Below, in pieces: positions 23,905 to 34,686 of a stretch of 64,000 nt of DNA. Position 1 is the first letter of the stretch. Every line of letters starts with the position of its first letter. The position numbers were made by a program, and so were the translations under genes. Where the stretch lies: positions 18,470,309 to 18,534,308 of the forward strand of contig OW203766.1 of NCBI GenBank assembly GCA_934045905.1. The letters run 5' to 3'. Source of the stretch: Leuctra nigra. Taxonomy: Eukaryota > Arthropoda > Insecta > Plecoptera > Leuctridae. The notes under the pieces are model-generated. The model was not told where the DNA came from. It ran no database searches and saw nothing but the letters and a program-made list of their open reading frames with translations.

Positions 23905-24225
23905 CATTTTGAATTTTTAGCTTCGTTAATCAGTAGGTAATAATTAGTTGAGTTTTGGTGAAAAATTGTATATTTTATTGTCTAAATGGGTGGCGTCTGG
24001 AATTTAATTTTAAAAATGTGCCAAGTGATAACCCTAAGTTTGTCATTTATCTATAATCATGACTAAAATTGAGATCAATTGGTTCACGGGTTTGGGCTCG
24101 AATCGTATAGGAAATTTCAAAGTTTTAAGCGGTTTTGTAGAAAAACCCGCGCCTATTAACAATGCAAGAAGCAAAAATGAAAAAGTGCTTCTAATAAACA
24201 GTCAGACTGATCATGTGAACATCCT
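23905..24225 (+). repeat. Dispersed repeat shared with lipase 1 intron 7
   Basis: Contains AAGTGATAACCCTAAGTTTG and GAGATCAATTGGTTCACGGG, also found at 44,380-44,455. In the other copy this lies in an inverted-repeat structure; here only part remains. Confidence 0.6.
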
Positions 24226-25400
24226 ATCTAGTGGAGCGGTCGCTCCACCCAGCCAAGTCGTACTATACACTCACAGTCACTCAACATACCGTAAATGCCT
24301 AATAAACTGAGGAGCAGACCAAACACTTTTACTGTAAGCAACAACATGGCATTTTCGGCCTACTGGATCTCAAAATTGGTAAATCTCACATTGTTGCGAA
24401 ATATCTTAATTTCGAGCTATGGCCCACCCCACTACATATACCAAATTTGGGAACAATAGGTTATGCCATTTGCGCGCTAGAGGACCGAGAAAACAGTGAA
24501 ATTACACCACTTTCTGATTCTGAAGATGATGATGATTCTGATGATATCACGAAACGTCGCTATCACCGCCACAGCCTAAACGGCTGAACCGATCGACCTG
24601 AAATTTTTACCACATGTGCACTTTTGGCGTCTGAGGTGCCTTTTTATAAAACCAACCGGAAGCCGCCATTTTGAAACCGGAAGTGACGTCATAACTCAAA
24701 ACCGTCTGGACCGATTAGAACGAAATTAGCGCCATTCGATTTAGATGGTCATCTATATGAAGTATCAATAAAAAAAATATTATTTTCTTATTTTCTAAAC
24801 CGGAAGTGACGTCATAAATACGCAATATTTAACTTATTTCAACAAATTATACTTAAAATACGTACATAATTAACTTACATTGTAACATAGACAATACAAT
24901 TTATATATTCAAGGTAGCAGTGTTCTCGGCCGCCATTCCTGAAACCGGAAGTGACGTCATATATCTAAAACGCCTGTACCGATTGCAACTGAACTAGCTC
25001 CTGCGTATTCATTCTGCTATTTATTTGAAAAATCAATTGTGAAAAATGAATAAATAAATTAATGGTACCGGAAATGGCGGCAGGAACCACTAAATGAAAC
25101 CGGAAGTGACGTCATATATTACAAACGGCATGACCGATTTTACGGAAATATAGGGATTAGGAATTCAGATGGTCGTTCATGAAGGTATCAACTAGATAAA
25201 ACTAGATTGTTTTCTTATTACCTATACCGGAATTCGGCCGCTATTTCAAAACCGGAAGTGACGTCATGTATCGAAAACGGCTGGATCGATTATAACGAAA
25301 CTTAAGCTATTCTTCTTGGATAATCATTGTCATCTTATACCAAACGCAACTTTTCATAGTAACCAAATCGGTTGAGGCGTATTTTTTTAAAGAAATTAGT
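24225..25400 (+). repeat. Dispersed repeat R1 with five CCGGAAGTGACGTCA motifs
   Basis: Perfect CCGGAAGTGACGTCA at 24677, 24800, 24945, 25100 and 25252, each followed by diverged text like AAACGGCTGGACCGATT. The start matches inverted DNA at 8790-8830. It is a diverged tandem array of roughly 120-155 bp units in OR-D intron 1. Confidence 0.8.
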
Positions 25401-25457
25401 CCCTGCTCGGACATGTGCTACAAGCTGTATGTATAAACTAACAAAAGAAGTGATATC

Positions 25458-26580
25458 CCAGAAAAAACACTCCGTGTAAAAATACCAGCCAAGTCTCTTT
25501 AACTATAAAAAAAAATAGAAGAAATCTAAAAATTCAGCACTGAAAAGGAGTGATATCAAAAAAGGAGCCAAGTCAACGAATTTTCCAAATTTTAATCGTA
25601 CCATTGAAATAAAAATATCAACCCCCGAGAAATACTTAAAAAAAGGACTTGGCGCATCGTTTTTTTAAAGACATTTTTCTATTCTTAAGCTTAAGCCACT
25701 CACATACTACGTAGCTCAGAAATGCCTAGAAAAATTGGGACAAAACTTTCAAATTAAATATTGAACATTCTGTAAAATATTTTAAATTTAAATATAAGTA
25801 CGCAAAGAAACATAGCATTGTCTTACAAGCAATAAATACAGAACAGTTGTGTTTGTGATTGGTAGGTACCTATAGTTTTGTGGGTACATCAACATACCTA
25901 CTACAGCATTATACTTGGAACCTTCTCGCCGTGTAATTAATTGCTATTAATTAACATTTTATACCAAAAAAATTCATAAATTACATAACGTATTACTTTA
26001 GATAAAAATCTAGTCAGTAATTATTTGAGCAGCATGGCTCAGTGCACTAGTCACTTATACAAATCTCATTGACGGCCTTCTTGTAATGAGCGCTTTCGCT
26101 ATTTCCCTCAGTCACGATATTGAGAAGTATGATTGATTAATATGACCCTAGAAATAGTGGCAATAACGAATAGACTAGGCCGCTTCCGTTTATTCGTTAT
26201 TCGTTTATCCGTTTATTTCCTCTGAATATTGACAAAATACCAAAACTGCCAGTAGGTAAGAGTACTAGTTATATTAAAACGTAGTATGATTCGTCGATAA
26301 TGAATGTGATATACTCAGGAAAATATACTTGTAGAGTTCTTCCTATACTTTTAGGATAGAAAAGTGTCTTTAAAAAAACGATGCGCCAAGTCCTTTTTTT
26401 AAGTATTTCTCGGGGGTTGATATTTTTATTTCAATGGTACGATTAAAATTTGGAAAATTCGTTGACTTGGCTCCTTTTTTGATATCACTCCTTTTCAGTG
26501 CTGAATTTTTAGATTTCTTCTATTTTTTTTTATAGTTAAAGAGACTTGGCTGGTATTTTTACACGGAGTGTTTTTTCTGG
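25458..26580. mobile_element. Fold-back element family X, copy X2 (OR-D intron 1)
   Basis: Inverted arms of about 215 bp (25458-25672 and 26366-26580) starting CCAGAAAAAACACTCC, with the family landmarks GCCAAGTCTCTT and GGCGCATCGTTTTTTTAAAG. The 690-bp spacer has no recognisable gene. Confidence 0.75.
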
Positions 26581-26960
26581 TCAAAATTACACCCACTTAC
26601 GAAACAATTTTTCTCTCTCAATTTTCAACGTGTATTTTTCAGTTGTTTCTTTCTCGAACTGAATTTGAAAATAATCTAGGAGTAAGTATAAACTCACTAA
26701 TCTTTGATTTTTGATTTTTTTTTTAGAAAAATCTTGTAAAATAGTTTGAAGAGCAAAGCAGCATTTTCCTACCACCAACCCTTACGAAGTTCTCTGAAAT
26801 AACTTCTAGGTATAATATAATGACACACTTCAATAGTAGGTGTAAACTGTAAAGCCATCGTACCGATTTTCGTAAGGATCTTCCTGCTGAAGTCCACACA
26901 AGCACGCAATTTCACATCACGACAAGGCTCTTGATTCTTCAGAAGCTCAACGACAGCCAT

Positions 26961-29900
26961 TTTAATACCTCAGCCTTCTTCGTCGGCCTCTACAGGATAA
27001 TTGAATAATTTAGTGATAAGTATTGTGTGCTCGGTTCTGTTCAACTTCTGTTAATTTTTATAGGTACCTACCTATAATTTTAACTTTTACCAAATATAAA
27101 CAAAATTATTGGGTATAGTTTGAGACATTAGTGAAATATTTATATATTTCCGTGCCCCAAAATCAGTTACAATTCCAGATATATATAGGATGATATAATA
27201 TATATTTAGCTTACTTCCTCATAATAAAAATAATGGTTATTTTTTGTTCTGCTTAAAGTTACGTGATTGGGACAATATTACCATGGGAACAACCAATGTA
27301 TGTCAACCAATAACATACCTACTACAGTAAGCGACAGGGCAAGTTGAACCCCAGGTATAATTTCCACCCCTACTGAACCTTCCCCCACCATGCTACCACG
27401 CGGCTGACTGCAGTCTCGGCGAACAATCAGACCTGTCAAAACAAATTGACATGGGTCGATATCCAACCACCTCATTAGTTACAAATATTATTTTAATGCG
27501 TTTTTGCTCAAAATGATTTAGTTTTTGTCAGATTATTATACTGCCTTAAAATTGAATGTCATACCTCTTTTAAATTTAAAAAATTGTCAATATTTGACTA
27601 AACTACGGAAAAAGGTGTATCACTGCAAATACAGTTGGAAATTCGATTTGTCGCGGTTTATAGCCCATAATAAAGTTGCGTTTGTTTGTTTGTTTGTTTG
27701 TTTGTTTGTTTGTTTCATGAAGTTATATAAACGATCGACAAGGCAGTGAATAATTGCAAGATTGTATGACGCAACTCTAATTGCATTCATTCAATATTAT
27801 TGGACAAAAATTGATTCTTCAAATCAATAGTTGTGCATGAATAATTCAAATTATAGTCGCAAATTTTAACAACGAATGAAGATGAATGAATCGCCGTGTT
27901 TCCAAGCAGTTTGTGTGCAGCGTCTGATGATTTTATGTTACAATAAACAATTTGAATAATATCATGATATTCAAATACATCATCAAAGAAACGTAATAAT
28001 TTGACAGCTAATTTATTAGATTCTTTGGGGTAAATAAAGTGTTATCTTGCAAGATAGTCTAATATCTGATCATTGCTAAGGAATGAGGATGTGACGGCGG
28101 ACTCAATAGTTATAGCGATGTTTAGGTAATATTATCACCAATGTTTATCTTTTAGTACAGCTGACTCTTGTTGATTGTCATTAAATTTGGGGCTTGAGAT
28201 TCTACTCGAGGACGATATTATTATTATCGACAATAATTTGCATCAGTGGGTGTTTTTCACTCGCCTTGGCAGACCATTAAGCTCGTGACCAATCGCCCGA
28301 CAAATATTTGAGTGCTCGATCGAAAGGGAAGCCAGTGTCAAGCCAAGAGCGTCGTTTAGTTTTGACAGTGTATGCAAACTTGCGTAAGCAGAATCCTAGA
28401 CTTGGTGTGAAAGACTAACACGGCGATTCATTCATCTTCATTCGTTGTTAAAATTTGCGACTATAATTTGAATTATTCATGCACAACTATTAATTTGAAG
28501 AATCAATGTTTGTCCAATAATATTGAATGAATGCAATTGGAGTTGCGTCATACAATCTAGCAATTATTAACTGTCTGGTCGATCGTTTATATAACTTCAT
28601 GAAACAAACAAACAAACAAACAAACAAACGCAACTTTATTATGGGCGACAAATCGAATTTCCAACTGTATTTGCAGTGATACACCTTTTTCCGTAGTTTA
28701 GTCAAATATTGACAATTTTTTAAATTTAAAAGAGGTATGACATTCAATTTTAAGGCAGTATAATAATCTGACAAAAACTAAATCATTTTGAGCAAAAACG
28801 CATTAAAATAATATTTGTAACTAATGAGGTGGTTGGATATCGACCCATGTCAATTTGTTTTGACAGGTCTGATTGTTCGCCGAGACTGCAGTCAGCCGCG
28901 TGGTAGCATGGTGGGGGAAGGTTCAGTAGGGGTGGAAATTATACCTGGGGTTCAAATTGCCCTGTCGCTTACTGTATAGTGACAACTGCAACTGGTAAAC
29001 GTTTTTAACTACAAGTGAGGGATAGTTTTTCAAACTGATAAATTTATAGGACAGTTGATATATCACTATCTCAAATCCAAATAATATTTGATTATACTTT
29101 ATCCTTAATTTTAACTATGGAATTCCTAGTAATTCTTAGAAATGCGTCAGAAACGTTTCAATATTTATAATTTTTTATTTTATATTTTCAAAAATAACTT
29201 AATTTTGTATGTTAAGTAACGATCATCGTTAAAAACATATTTTATCTACAAGAAACTTTAAAGTTTATAACTAAGCATATTTTTTATCCACACAATATCA
29301 TATGAGAACATATGCAATTAAACATTCAGAACTTATAAATGTATGGGAAAATGAAATATTAATTGAACATGTTTTAAAATATAATAATTAGCAATTATGC
29401 TAAAATTTAATTACCTTTGTATATAATGGGTAGGTGGAAATATTTGAATAATTGGTAATAACATTGTTTATACCAAGAAAACCCCTAACTAATTAAATGC
29501 TGGGCCAGAAGAACCATGAAACCAACAATTTCATTATTCTGAGTAAATCGCCAAAAACTATTTCAAGGCCATATTATCACAATATCTTATTTTAAAATAT
29601 ATATGGATGATATTATATTGGTTTCATCAAAGATAATTAGCTTCATTCATAAATAGGTACCTGAATACAATTTTTTTACAAAAACTTTTTATTTGGAAAG
29701 GGTAATATTTCAGTACCTTTTCGGATTGTATACTTTCCTCCGAGTTCCTCAAATACTTTCGTTGATTATCCATCCACCAGTTTTGTTTTATTCCATTTTT
29801 TTAATGAATTAACAGTTTCGGTGACAAAATGCAGTCCTCACCGTCGGCTATCTTGAATCACATCCATGGTTCTTCCATGGCAGCCAATATTCATGATCAA

Positions 29901-30470
29901 TTTATATAATGACAACATTTAAAAAATCAACATTGTGGTAGTAGATAGACCTAGACATGCACATGTTAATTCCACAAAAAAACTATTTCGAAAAAAGTCT
30001 AGAACATCACAATCATTTTGCAAGTTTTAAGGTGAGGTGAAATTACTTGGGATATGTTTATCATCATTTAAAAAAGTTCGATACATATTACACTTAGATA
30101 AAATATCAAAAATTCTTTAAGCACTTCGTCGAATTGGCTTCCTTGCATAATTTTACTTTGTAAGAAACCTTTTATTTTTCAAGATACGTATCAGTAGATT
30201 ATACTTATAGTTACCCAATTAGGTCTGCCTGTCTGTGGGGAACGCCGTCGCGCGCATCCACTGGTGCGCATTGGTCATGTTTTACATGACAGGTCCATCT
30301 AGTTATGTAATAACCTACTGTATTTTTTAAACAAAAGTTTATTGTTTGTTAAATTAAAATCAATTGTTAACAAGAATGAGAGACGTCTTATTACAAAAGA
30401 TTTCTATAATTTCAACTGTTGACAATTCGTTTCCTAAGAACCAATCCATCGGAAGAACTGAGTTTATAAA
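26961..30470. other. Upstream flank of OR-D and spacer
   Basis: Holds the 1650-bp Tc1/mariner-like fold-back element. From about 29,000 to 30,190 the DNA resembles the upstream region of OR-C, so it is a duplicated intergenic block. No gene found. Confidence 0.55.
27325..28974. mobile_element. Tc1/mariner-like fold-back element, TA target duplication
   Basis: Inverted arms of about 555-575 bp (27325-27900 and 28419-28974) starting CAGTAAGCGACAGGGC, flanked by TA. The arms contain a (GTTT)n/(AAAC)n tract of different length on each side. The CAGT start plus TA duplication fits Tc1/mariner. The roughly 520-bp centre has no transposase. Confidence 0.75.
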
Positions 30471-30572
30471 ATGAACGCTTTGGCTTTGATAATAACTATC
30501 TTAGTAGCGATGATTATTGTCTTCATTTGGCTGACATTCCGCGACCGCTGGCGCCGCAGTGCCAGTATCTGA
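30471..30572 (+). CDS. Hypothetical 33-aa single-membrane-span peptide (uncertain)
   Basis: ATG in the context AAAATGAAC starts a 33-codon frame ending TGA. About 20 hydrophobic residues (ALALIITILVAMIIVFIWL) are followed by a basic tail RDRWRR: a small membrane-anchored peptide or the start of a longer spliced protein. Its second half is the first unit of the adjacent tandem repeat. I do not recognise a family. Coding status is unproven. Confidence 0.25.
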   Translation: MNALALIITILVAMIIVFIWLTFRDRWRRSASI

Positions 30573-30990
30573 CAAGATCTCATTTGAAGAAGTGCCGCTG
30601 ACTCTTGTCTTTATTTGGCTGACATTCCGTGACCGCTGGCGCCGCAGTGCCAGTATCTGACAAGATCTCCTTTGAAGAAGTGCCGCTGACTCTTGTCTTC
30701 ATTTGGCTGACATTCCGCTACCGCTGGGCAACCTCCTTTGAAGAAGTGCCGCTGACTCTTGTCTTCATTTGGCTGACATTCCGCTACCGCTGGGCAACCT
30801 CCTTTGAAGAAGTGCCGCTGACTCTTGTCTTCATTTGGCTGACATTCCGCTACCGCTGGGCAACCTCCTTTGAAGAAGTGCCGCTGACTCTTGTCTTCAT
30901 TTGGCTGACATTCCGCTACCGCTGGGCAACCTCCTTTGAAGAAGTGCCGCTGACTCTTGCCTTCATTTGGCTGACATTCCGCGACCGCTG
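30521..30990 (+). repeat. 88-bp/66-bp minisatellite
   Basis: Unit starts (TTCATTTGGCTGACATTCCG) near 30521, 30609, 30697, 30763, 30829, 30895 and 30961: two 88-bp units, four 66-bp units and a partial one. The shorter unit is the longer one minus 22 bp. Because 66 is a multiple of 3, a frame of 22-residue repeats (SFEEVPLTLVFIWLTF...) stays open. Confidence 0.9.
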
Positions 30991-31020
30991 TTTATTAGAT
31001 GAACCAGTGGCAGTGTTCTG

Positions 31021-31737
31021 AGATACAGCATCTAAAGTCACTCTCACATAACGAGATCGTACTGGTTATATTATGATAAGTGACAATCTCTGAACACCTG
31101 GTGTCATACAGTTTGTTTAAAAGCACATTGTGTAAGAATATTTTTACGCTCGTAATCTTGGTTGTTGGAACTAAATAAATGATAACATCGTCCATAGGCT
31201 TGTTTTGATGTGTCATTTTATTGTCAATAATTACTAGAAAGTATTTTACTATTAATATGCTACAAACATTTATAGTAAGTTGGTAAAATTTGATTCAAGA
31301 AGATTAGCGTACATTCGCAATATTTATTTAATTGACGTTAATAAACAAATAATAGGACTAAAAGGAATTAAATGTGAAGCCTCACCAAATACCAAATATT
31401 CCACAGAAAACCCAGACACCCATACAAATTAAAATATTATTGTCATTTTGAGTCAATATATGATAATACTAATAATGACTAAGGCTTGGTTTTACCAATC
31501 GATTATTAAGAGTTAACCATCAAATAACAAAAAATAAACATTTATGGCCATGGCAGCAACCAATGAAATACCCGGATAACTTTGAATACTGGAAATATCT
31601 GGTAACAGTTGGTAAAACTGGGCATAAAATTATCGATTAAAATTAAAAAGTTTGCACCAAAACCACATTGTTTATGCACTTTTCTTGACGTTAATCGGTA
31701 GAAATAATAAACTATTCGTGCTGCATTAAATATTACA
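31021..31737. other. Non-coding stretch with a small TIR-like repeat
   Basis: No gene seen. Around 31,483-31,630 the ends TTGGTTTTACCAA and TTGGTAAAACTGG are inverted, suggesting a short MITE. Confidence 0.4.
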
Positions 31738-32362
31738 ATTGGTGACAGATGTGGGTCCAGCGCCGACTATTAATATTATAAGTGGTGGCATCTATGGGTC
31801 CAGCGCCGACTATTGATATTACAACTGGTGGCAGGTGTGGGTACAGCGCCGACTATTGGTATTACAACTGGTGACATATGTGGTTTTAGCGCCGACTATT
31901 GATATTACAACTGGTGGCATCTGTGGGTCCAGCGCTGACTATTAATATTACAAGTGGTGGCATCTGTGGGTCCAGCGCTGACTATTGATATTACAAGTGG
32001 TGGCAGCTGTGGGTCCAGCGCCGACTATTGATATTACAACTGGTGACATATGTGGTTTTAGCGCTGACTATTGATATTACAACTGGTGGCAGGTGTGGGT
32101 ACAGCGCCGACTATTGATATTACAATTGGTGGCAGGTGTGGGCCCAGCGTCGTCTATTGATATTACAAGTGGTGGCAGCTGTGGGTCCAGCGTCGTCTAT
32201 TGATATTACAAGTGGTGGCAGCTGTGGGTCCAGCGTCGTCTATTGATATTACAAGTGGTGGCAGGTGTGGGAACAGCGCCGTCTATTGATATTACAAGTG
32301 GTGGCAGGTGTGGGTAGTACAGCGCCGACTATTGACATTACAACTGGTGGCAGGTGTGGGAG
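31738..32362. repeat. 43-bp minisatellite, about 14 copies, beside the lectin stop codon
   Basis: Unit contains GTGGGTCCAGCGCCGACTAT and ATATTACAACTGGTGGCAG. The spacing measured between the first units is 43 bp. It ends a few bases from the lectin stop codon (32366-32368), so it probably lies in the lectin 3' untranslated region or just beyond. Confidence 0.9.
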
Positions 32363-32365
32363 CAA

Positions 32366-34686
32366 TCACTGCTCGCAGATGAAGGGCGCAATGTCGTAGC
32401 AGGCCTCATCTGCTAGACCGGAAGTCGCTCTGTCCATGGCGCCACAGTCCTGACCCGGATCTGACGTCACGTCGGGTTTGACGTCGTTGCTGGGCTCCGT
32501 GGGGGACTGCCAGCGCTCGAACCCGGTGCTGTGTAGAGATTCATCTGCAATCAGTTTGAAAGTTTGTTGAGGGAGTCCACAAGAACGGCTGCAATTATAT
32601 TGGTTTGAAATGATTTTATGATTGGATTACTTCCTTTGAATGTTTATAATCTATAAAGTCGCCTGCTCATTATCGTGTAGTTTCTATTTTATAAAAGAGT
32701 TATCATAATATTTAATTATCTGCGAGCTCAATTTTCAAATAAAACAGTACAATCCTAAAATCGTTTAAGATAAGGAGAGAAATATAAATTCAAAATTTGT
32801 CAAATTTTAGCGTTATTCAAGTATTTACAAAAATTCATGACTTTTAATCATTATTAGGGTTTTATAACTACAAACCTTGAGCAGCATTTTACATATCATT
32901 TAGGTTGTTTGTCAAATTATTGGAAATGTTTCATAATGTTGTGACATTTTTGAAAAATATGTTACAAACACTGGTATCTTTGAATATTAACTCCTTAAGA
33001 GCTATATTCAAATCTTGTATTAATAAAAGCCATACAAAATATATCACGATGTTACGCCAACGCGTTTGGTCGGCTTCCTCAGGCGAGACTCGGAGGAGAT
33101 TTTTATCCTAGATTACCTAGTGTATACTTTAACATATTCCTGGGGTGAGATCACATAAAATGATAACTTCCTTGTCATGGTGACAAGTCCCTAGATGGCC
33201 GTGAATAGCATTGAGTGAGAAGCTTGTCACCGTGACAAGAAAGTTATCATTTTATGTAATCCTACCCCTGGTATCGATTTTCTAGTTTTATTCATTTTAG
33301 GAATAGTTTTTTCATAATGTTAGGCAAAGTGTAATTTTGGAATATTTTGCAGAACTTATACTGATTGTGTATAGAATTACTAGTTCTAACAATATGGTGA
33401 TCTATAATAATTTTTAGAATCCTGTTTTATAATTGAATCACGCAATGCACGACTAATTACAAGAGGTTCCTACCGAATACAGTCACGTGTTCCCCCTCTC
33501 TAATGAGGTCATGGAACCCGAGCCAGACGAACTCAACAGAAGGCTTAGCGTGACTCCAGAAGTTCCTCGGGAATCTGTCGAACATGACCTTGAACAGCCG
33601 GGCCTCTTCCTCGGAGTTGATGATCGCCAAGTGGGCCCCTTCTGTCTGACACACCACGCGGGCCCGGTCCCATGTGACCAGCTCGCTGTGAAACTTGTAG
33701 TAGCCCAGTGTCGTGGGACGGAGACTCTTCTAAACAAACATCAAGCGTCAGGGCCCTTGTGTCTGACACTGGCGGGCCCGGTCCCATGTGACCAGCTCGC
33801 TGTGAAACTTGTAGTAGCCCAGTGTCGTGGGACGGAGACTCTTCTAAACAAACATCAAGCGTCAGGGCCCTTGTGTCTGACACTGGCGGGCCCGGTCCCA
33901 TGTGACCAGCTTGCTGTGAAACTTGTAGTAGCCCAGTGTCGTGGGACGGAGACTCTTCTAAACAAACATCAAGCGTCAGGGCCCTTGTGTCAGACACTGG
34001 CGGGCCCGGTCCCATGTGACCAGCTCGCTGTGAAACTTGTAGTAGCCAAGTGTCGTGGGACGGAGACTCTTCTAAACAAACATCAAGCGTCAGGGCCCTT
34101 CTATCTGACACACCACGCGGGCCCGGTCCCATGTGACCAGCTCACTGTGAAACTTGTAGTAGCCAAGTGTCGTGGGACGGAGACTCTTCTAAACAAACAT
34201 GAAGCGTCAGGGCCCTTGTGTATGACACTGGCGGGCCCGGTCCCATGGCAATTAACATTATCACCGTTAGACGGATAAATTAAGAACATAACTTAATTGC
34301 TAACTATTTTAAGAATTTTTGTATACAAAAAAATACAAAAGATACAAAATAATCTAAAATATTCTAATACAAGTAGACAAAATTCATTATTTAATTATGT
34401 TGAATGCCCATTATATATCCATTCACTCTGATGTCACCAACCCTATAGAATATTATGAATTATTAGTTATTATCTCAACACATCATATTTCATTTGATAC
34501 CAAAATCCCTGTGTGAAAGATGTAAAAGAAGGCTGTGGGTTTAAAAAATAATAAATTTTGTGGATTAGACCTGAAGTACGATATCTATGACCTGATAAAG
34601 TTTGGCAAGATTAGTGTAAATACCTGTGTGTATGCGCTGTGTGTTATTGCGAGTAGTAGACCCTGCACCAGAGATACGAACTTCAT
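32366..34686 (-). CDS. Secreted C-type lectin, complete, 3 exons, 165 aa
   Basis: Single-domain C-type lectin, expected to be secreted into haemolymph or gut and to bind sugars or microbes. Minus-strand exons: 34624-34686 (signal peptide MKFVSLVQGLLLAITHSAYT), 33474-33729, 32366-32544; phases agree and the sum is 498 nt, ATG to TGA. Residues about 30-60 hold GYYKFHSELVTWDRARVVCQ and GAHLAIINSEEEA; WLGFHD is at 90-95. The four canonical cysteines are C48, C140, C155, C163. The sugar-motif position reads EPS (123-125) rather than EPN or QPD, and no WND is seen, so calcium-dependent sugar binding may be altered. Exon 2 is preceded in the intron by four further partial copies of its own 3' splice site and head (114-bp repeat). 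Confidence 0.9.
33139..33271. mobile_element. Short hairpin MITE in lectin intron 2
   Basis: CCTGGGGTGAGATCACATAA and the inverse of CCAGGGGTAGGATTACATAA at the ends, with about 50-bp complementary arms including ATAAAATGATAACTT and TTGTCA(T/C)GGTGACAAG. No coding capacity. Confidence 0.65.
33650..34250 (-). repeat. 114-bp tandem repeat containing the lectin exon-2 splice acceptor
   Basis: Unit starts at about 33660, 33774, 33888 and onward at 114-117 bp. Read on the minus strand, each unit has TTTGTTTAG (3' splice site), then the first part of exon 2 (AAGAGTCTCCGTCCCACGAC through GGACCGGGCCCG). The copy next to 33729 continues into the real exon; the other four run into GGGCCCTGA, a stop in the exon frame. 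A partial sixth unit lies at the end. Confidence 0.9.

Larger units (their letters stand above)
20126..26960 (-). pseudogene. Odorant receptor OR-D, seven exons but a premature stop in exon 3
   Basis: Same seven-exon 7tm_6 architecture. Minus-strand exons: 26864-26960, 23483-23897, 22173-22523, 21734-21833, 21393-21503, 20434-20589, 20126-20182. Splice sites and phases are kept. Exon 3 is 33 nt shorter than in the paralogues (in frame), and exon 5 is 12 nt shorter. At 22298-22300 the minus strand reads TAG where the paralogues have GAG (Glu), directly after RIDEERQK, so translation would stop about halfway. The rest of the frame downstream is open and recognisable, pointing to a young pseudogene, a segregating null allele or a sequence error. 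It is the most diverged receptor in the window. Intron 1 is about 3 kb and full of repeats; intron 2 holds a TIR element. Confidence 0.8.

Noticed and set aside
30629..31021. 130-residue protein of 22-residue repeats
   Set aside because: Frame openness follows from the 66-bp period; no start context, splice partner or family supports it.
31738..32362. CRISPR-like array
   Set aside because: The units are contiguous 43-bp repeats without unique spacers, in insect DNA.
33487..34278. 263-residue open frame on the plus strand and 195-residue frame on the minus strand over the 114-bp repeats
   Set aside because: The period is a multiple of 3, so any stop-free frame stays open through the array. 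The real gene is the spliced lectin in another minus-strand frame.
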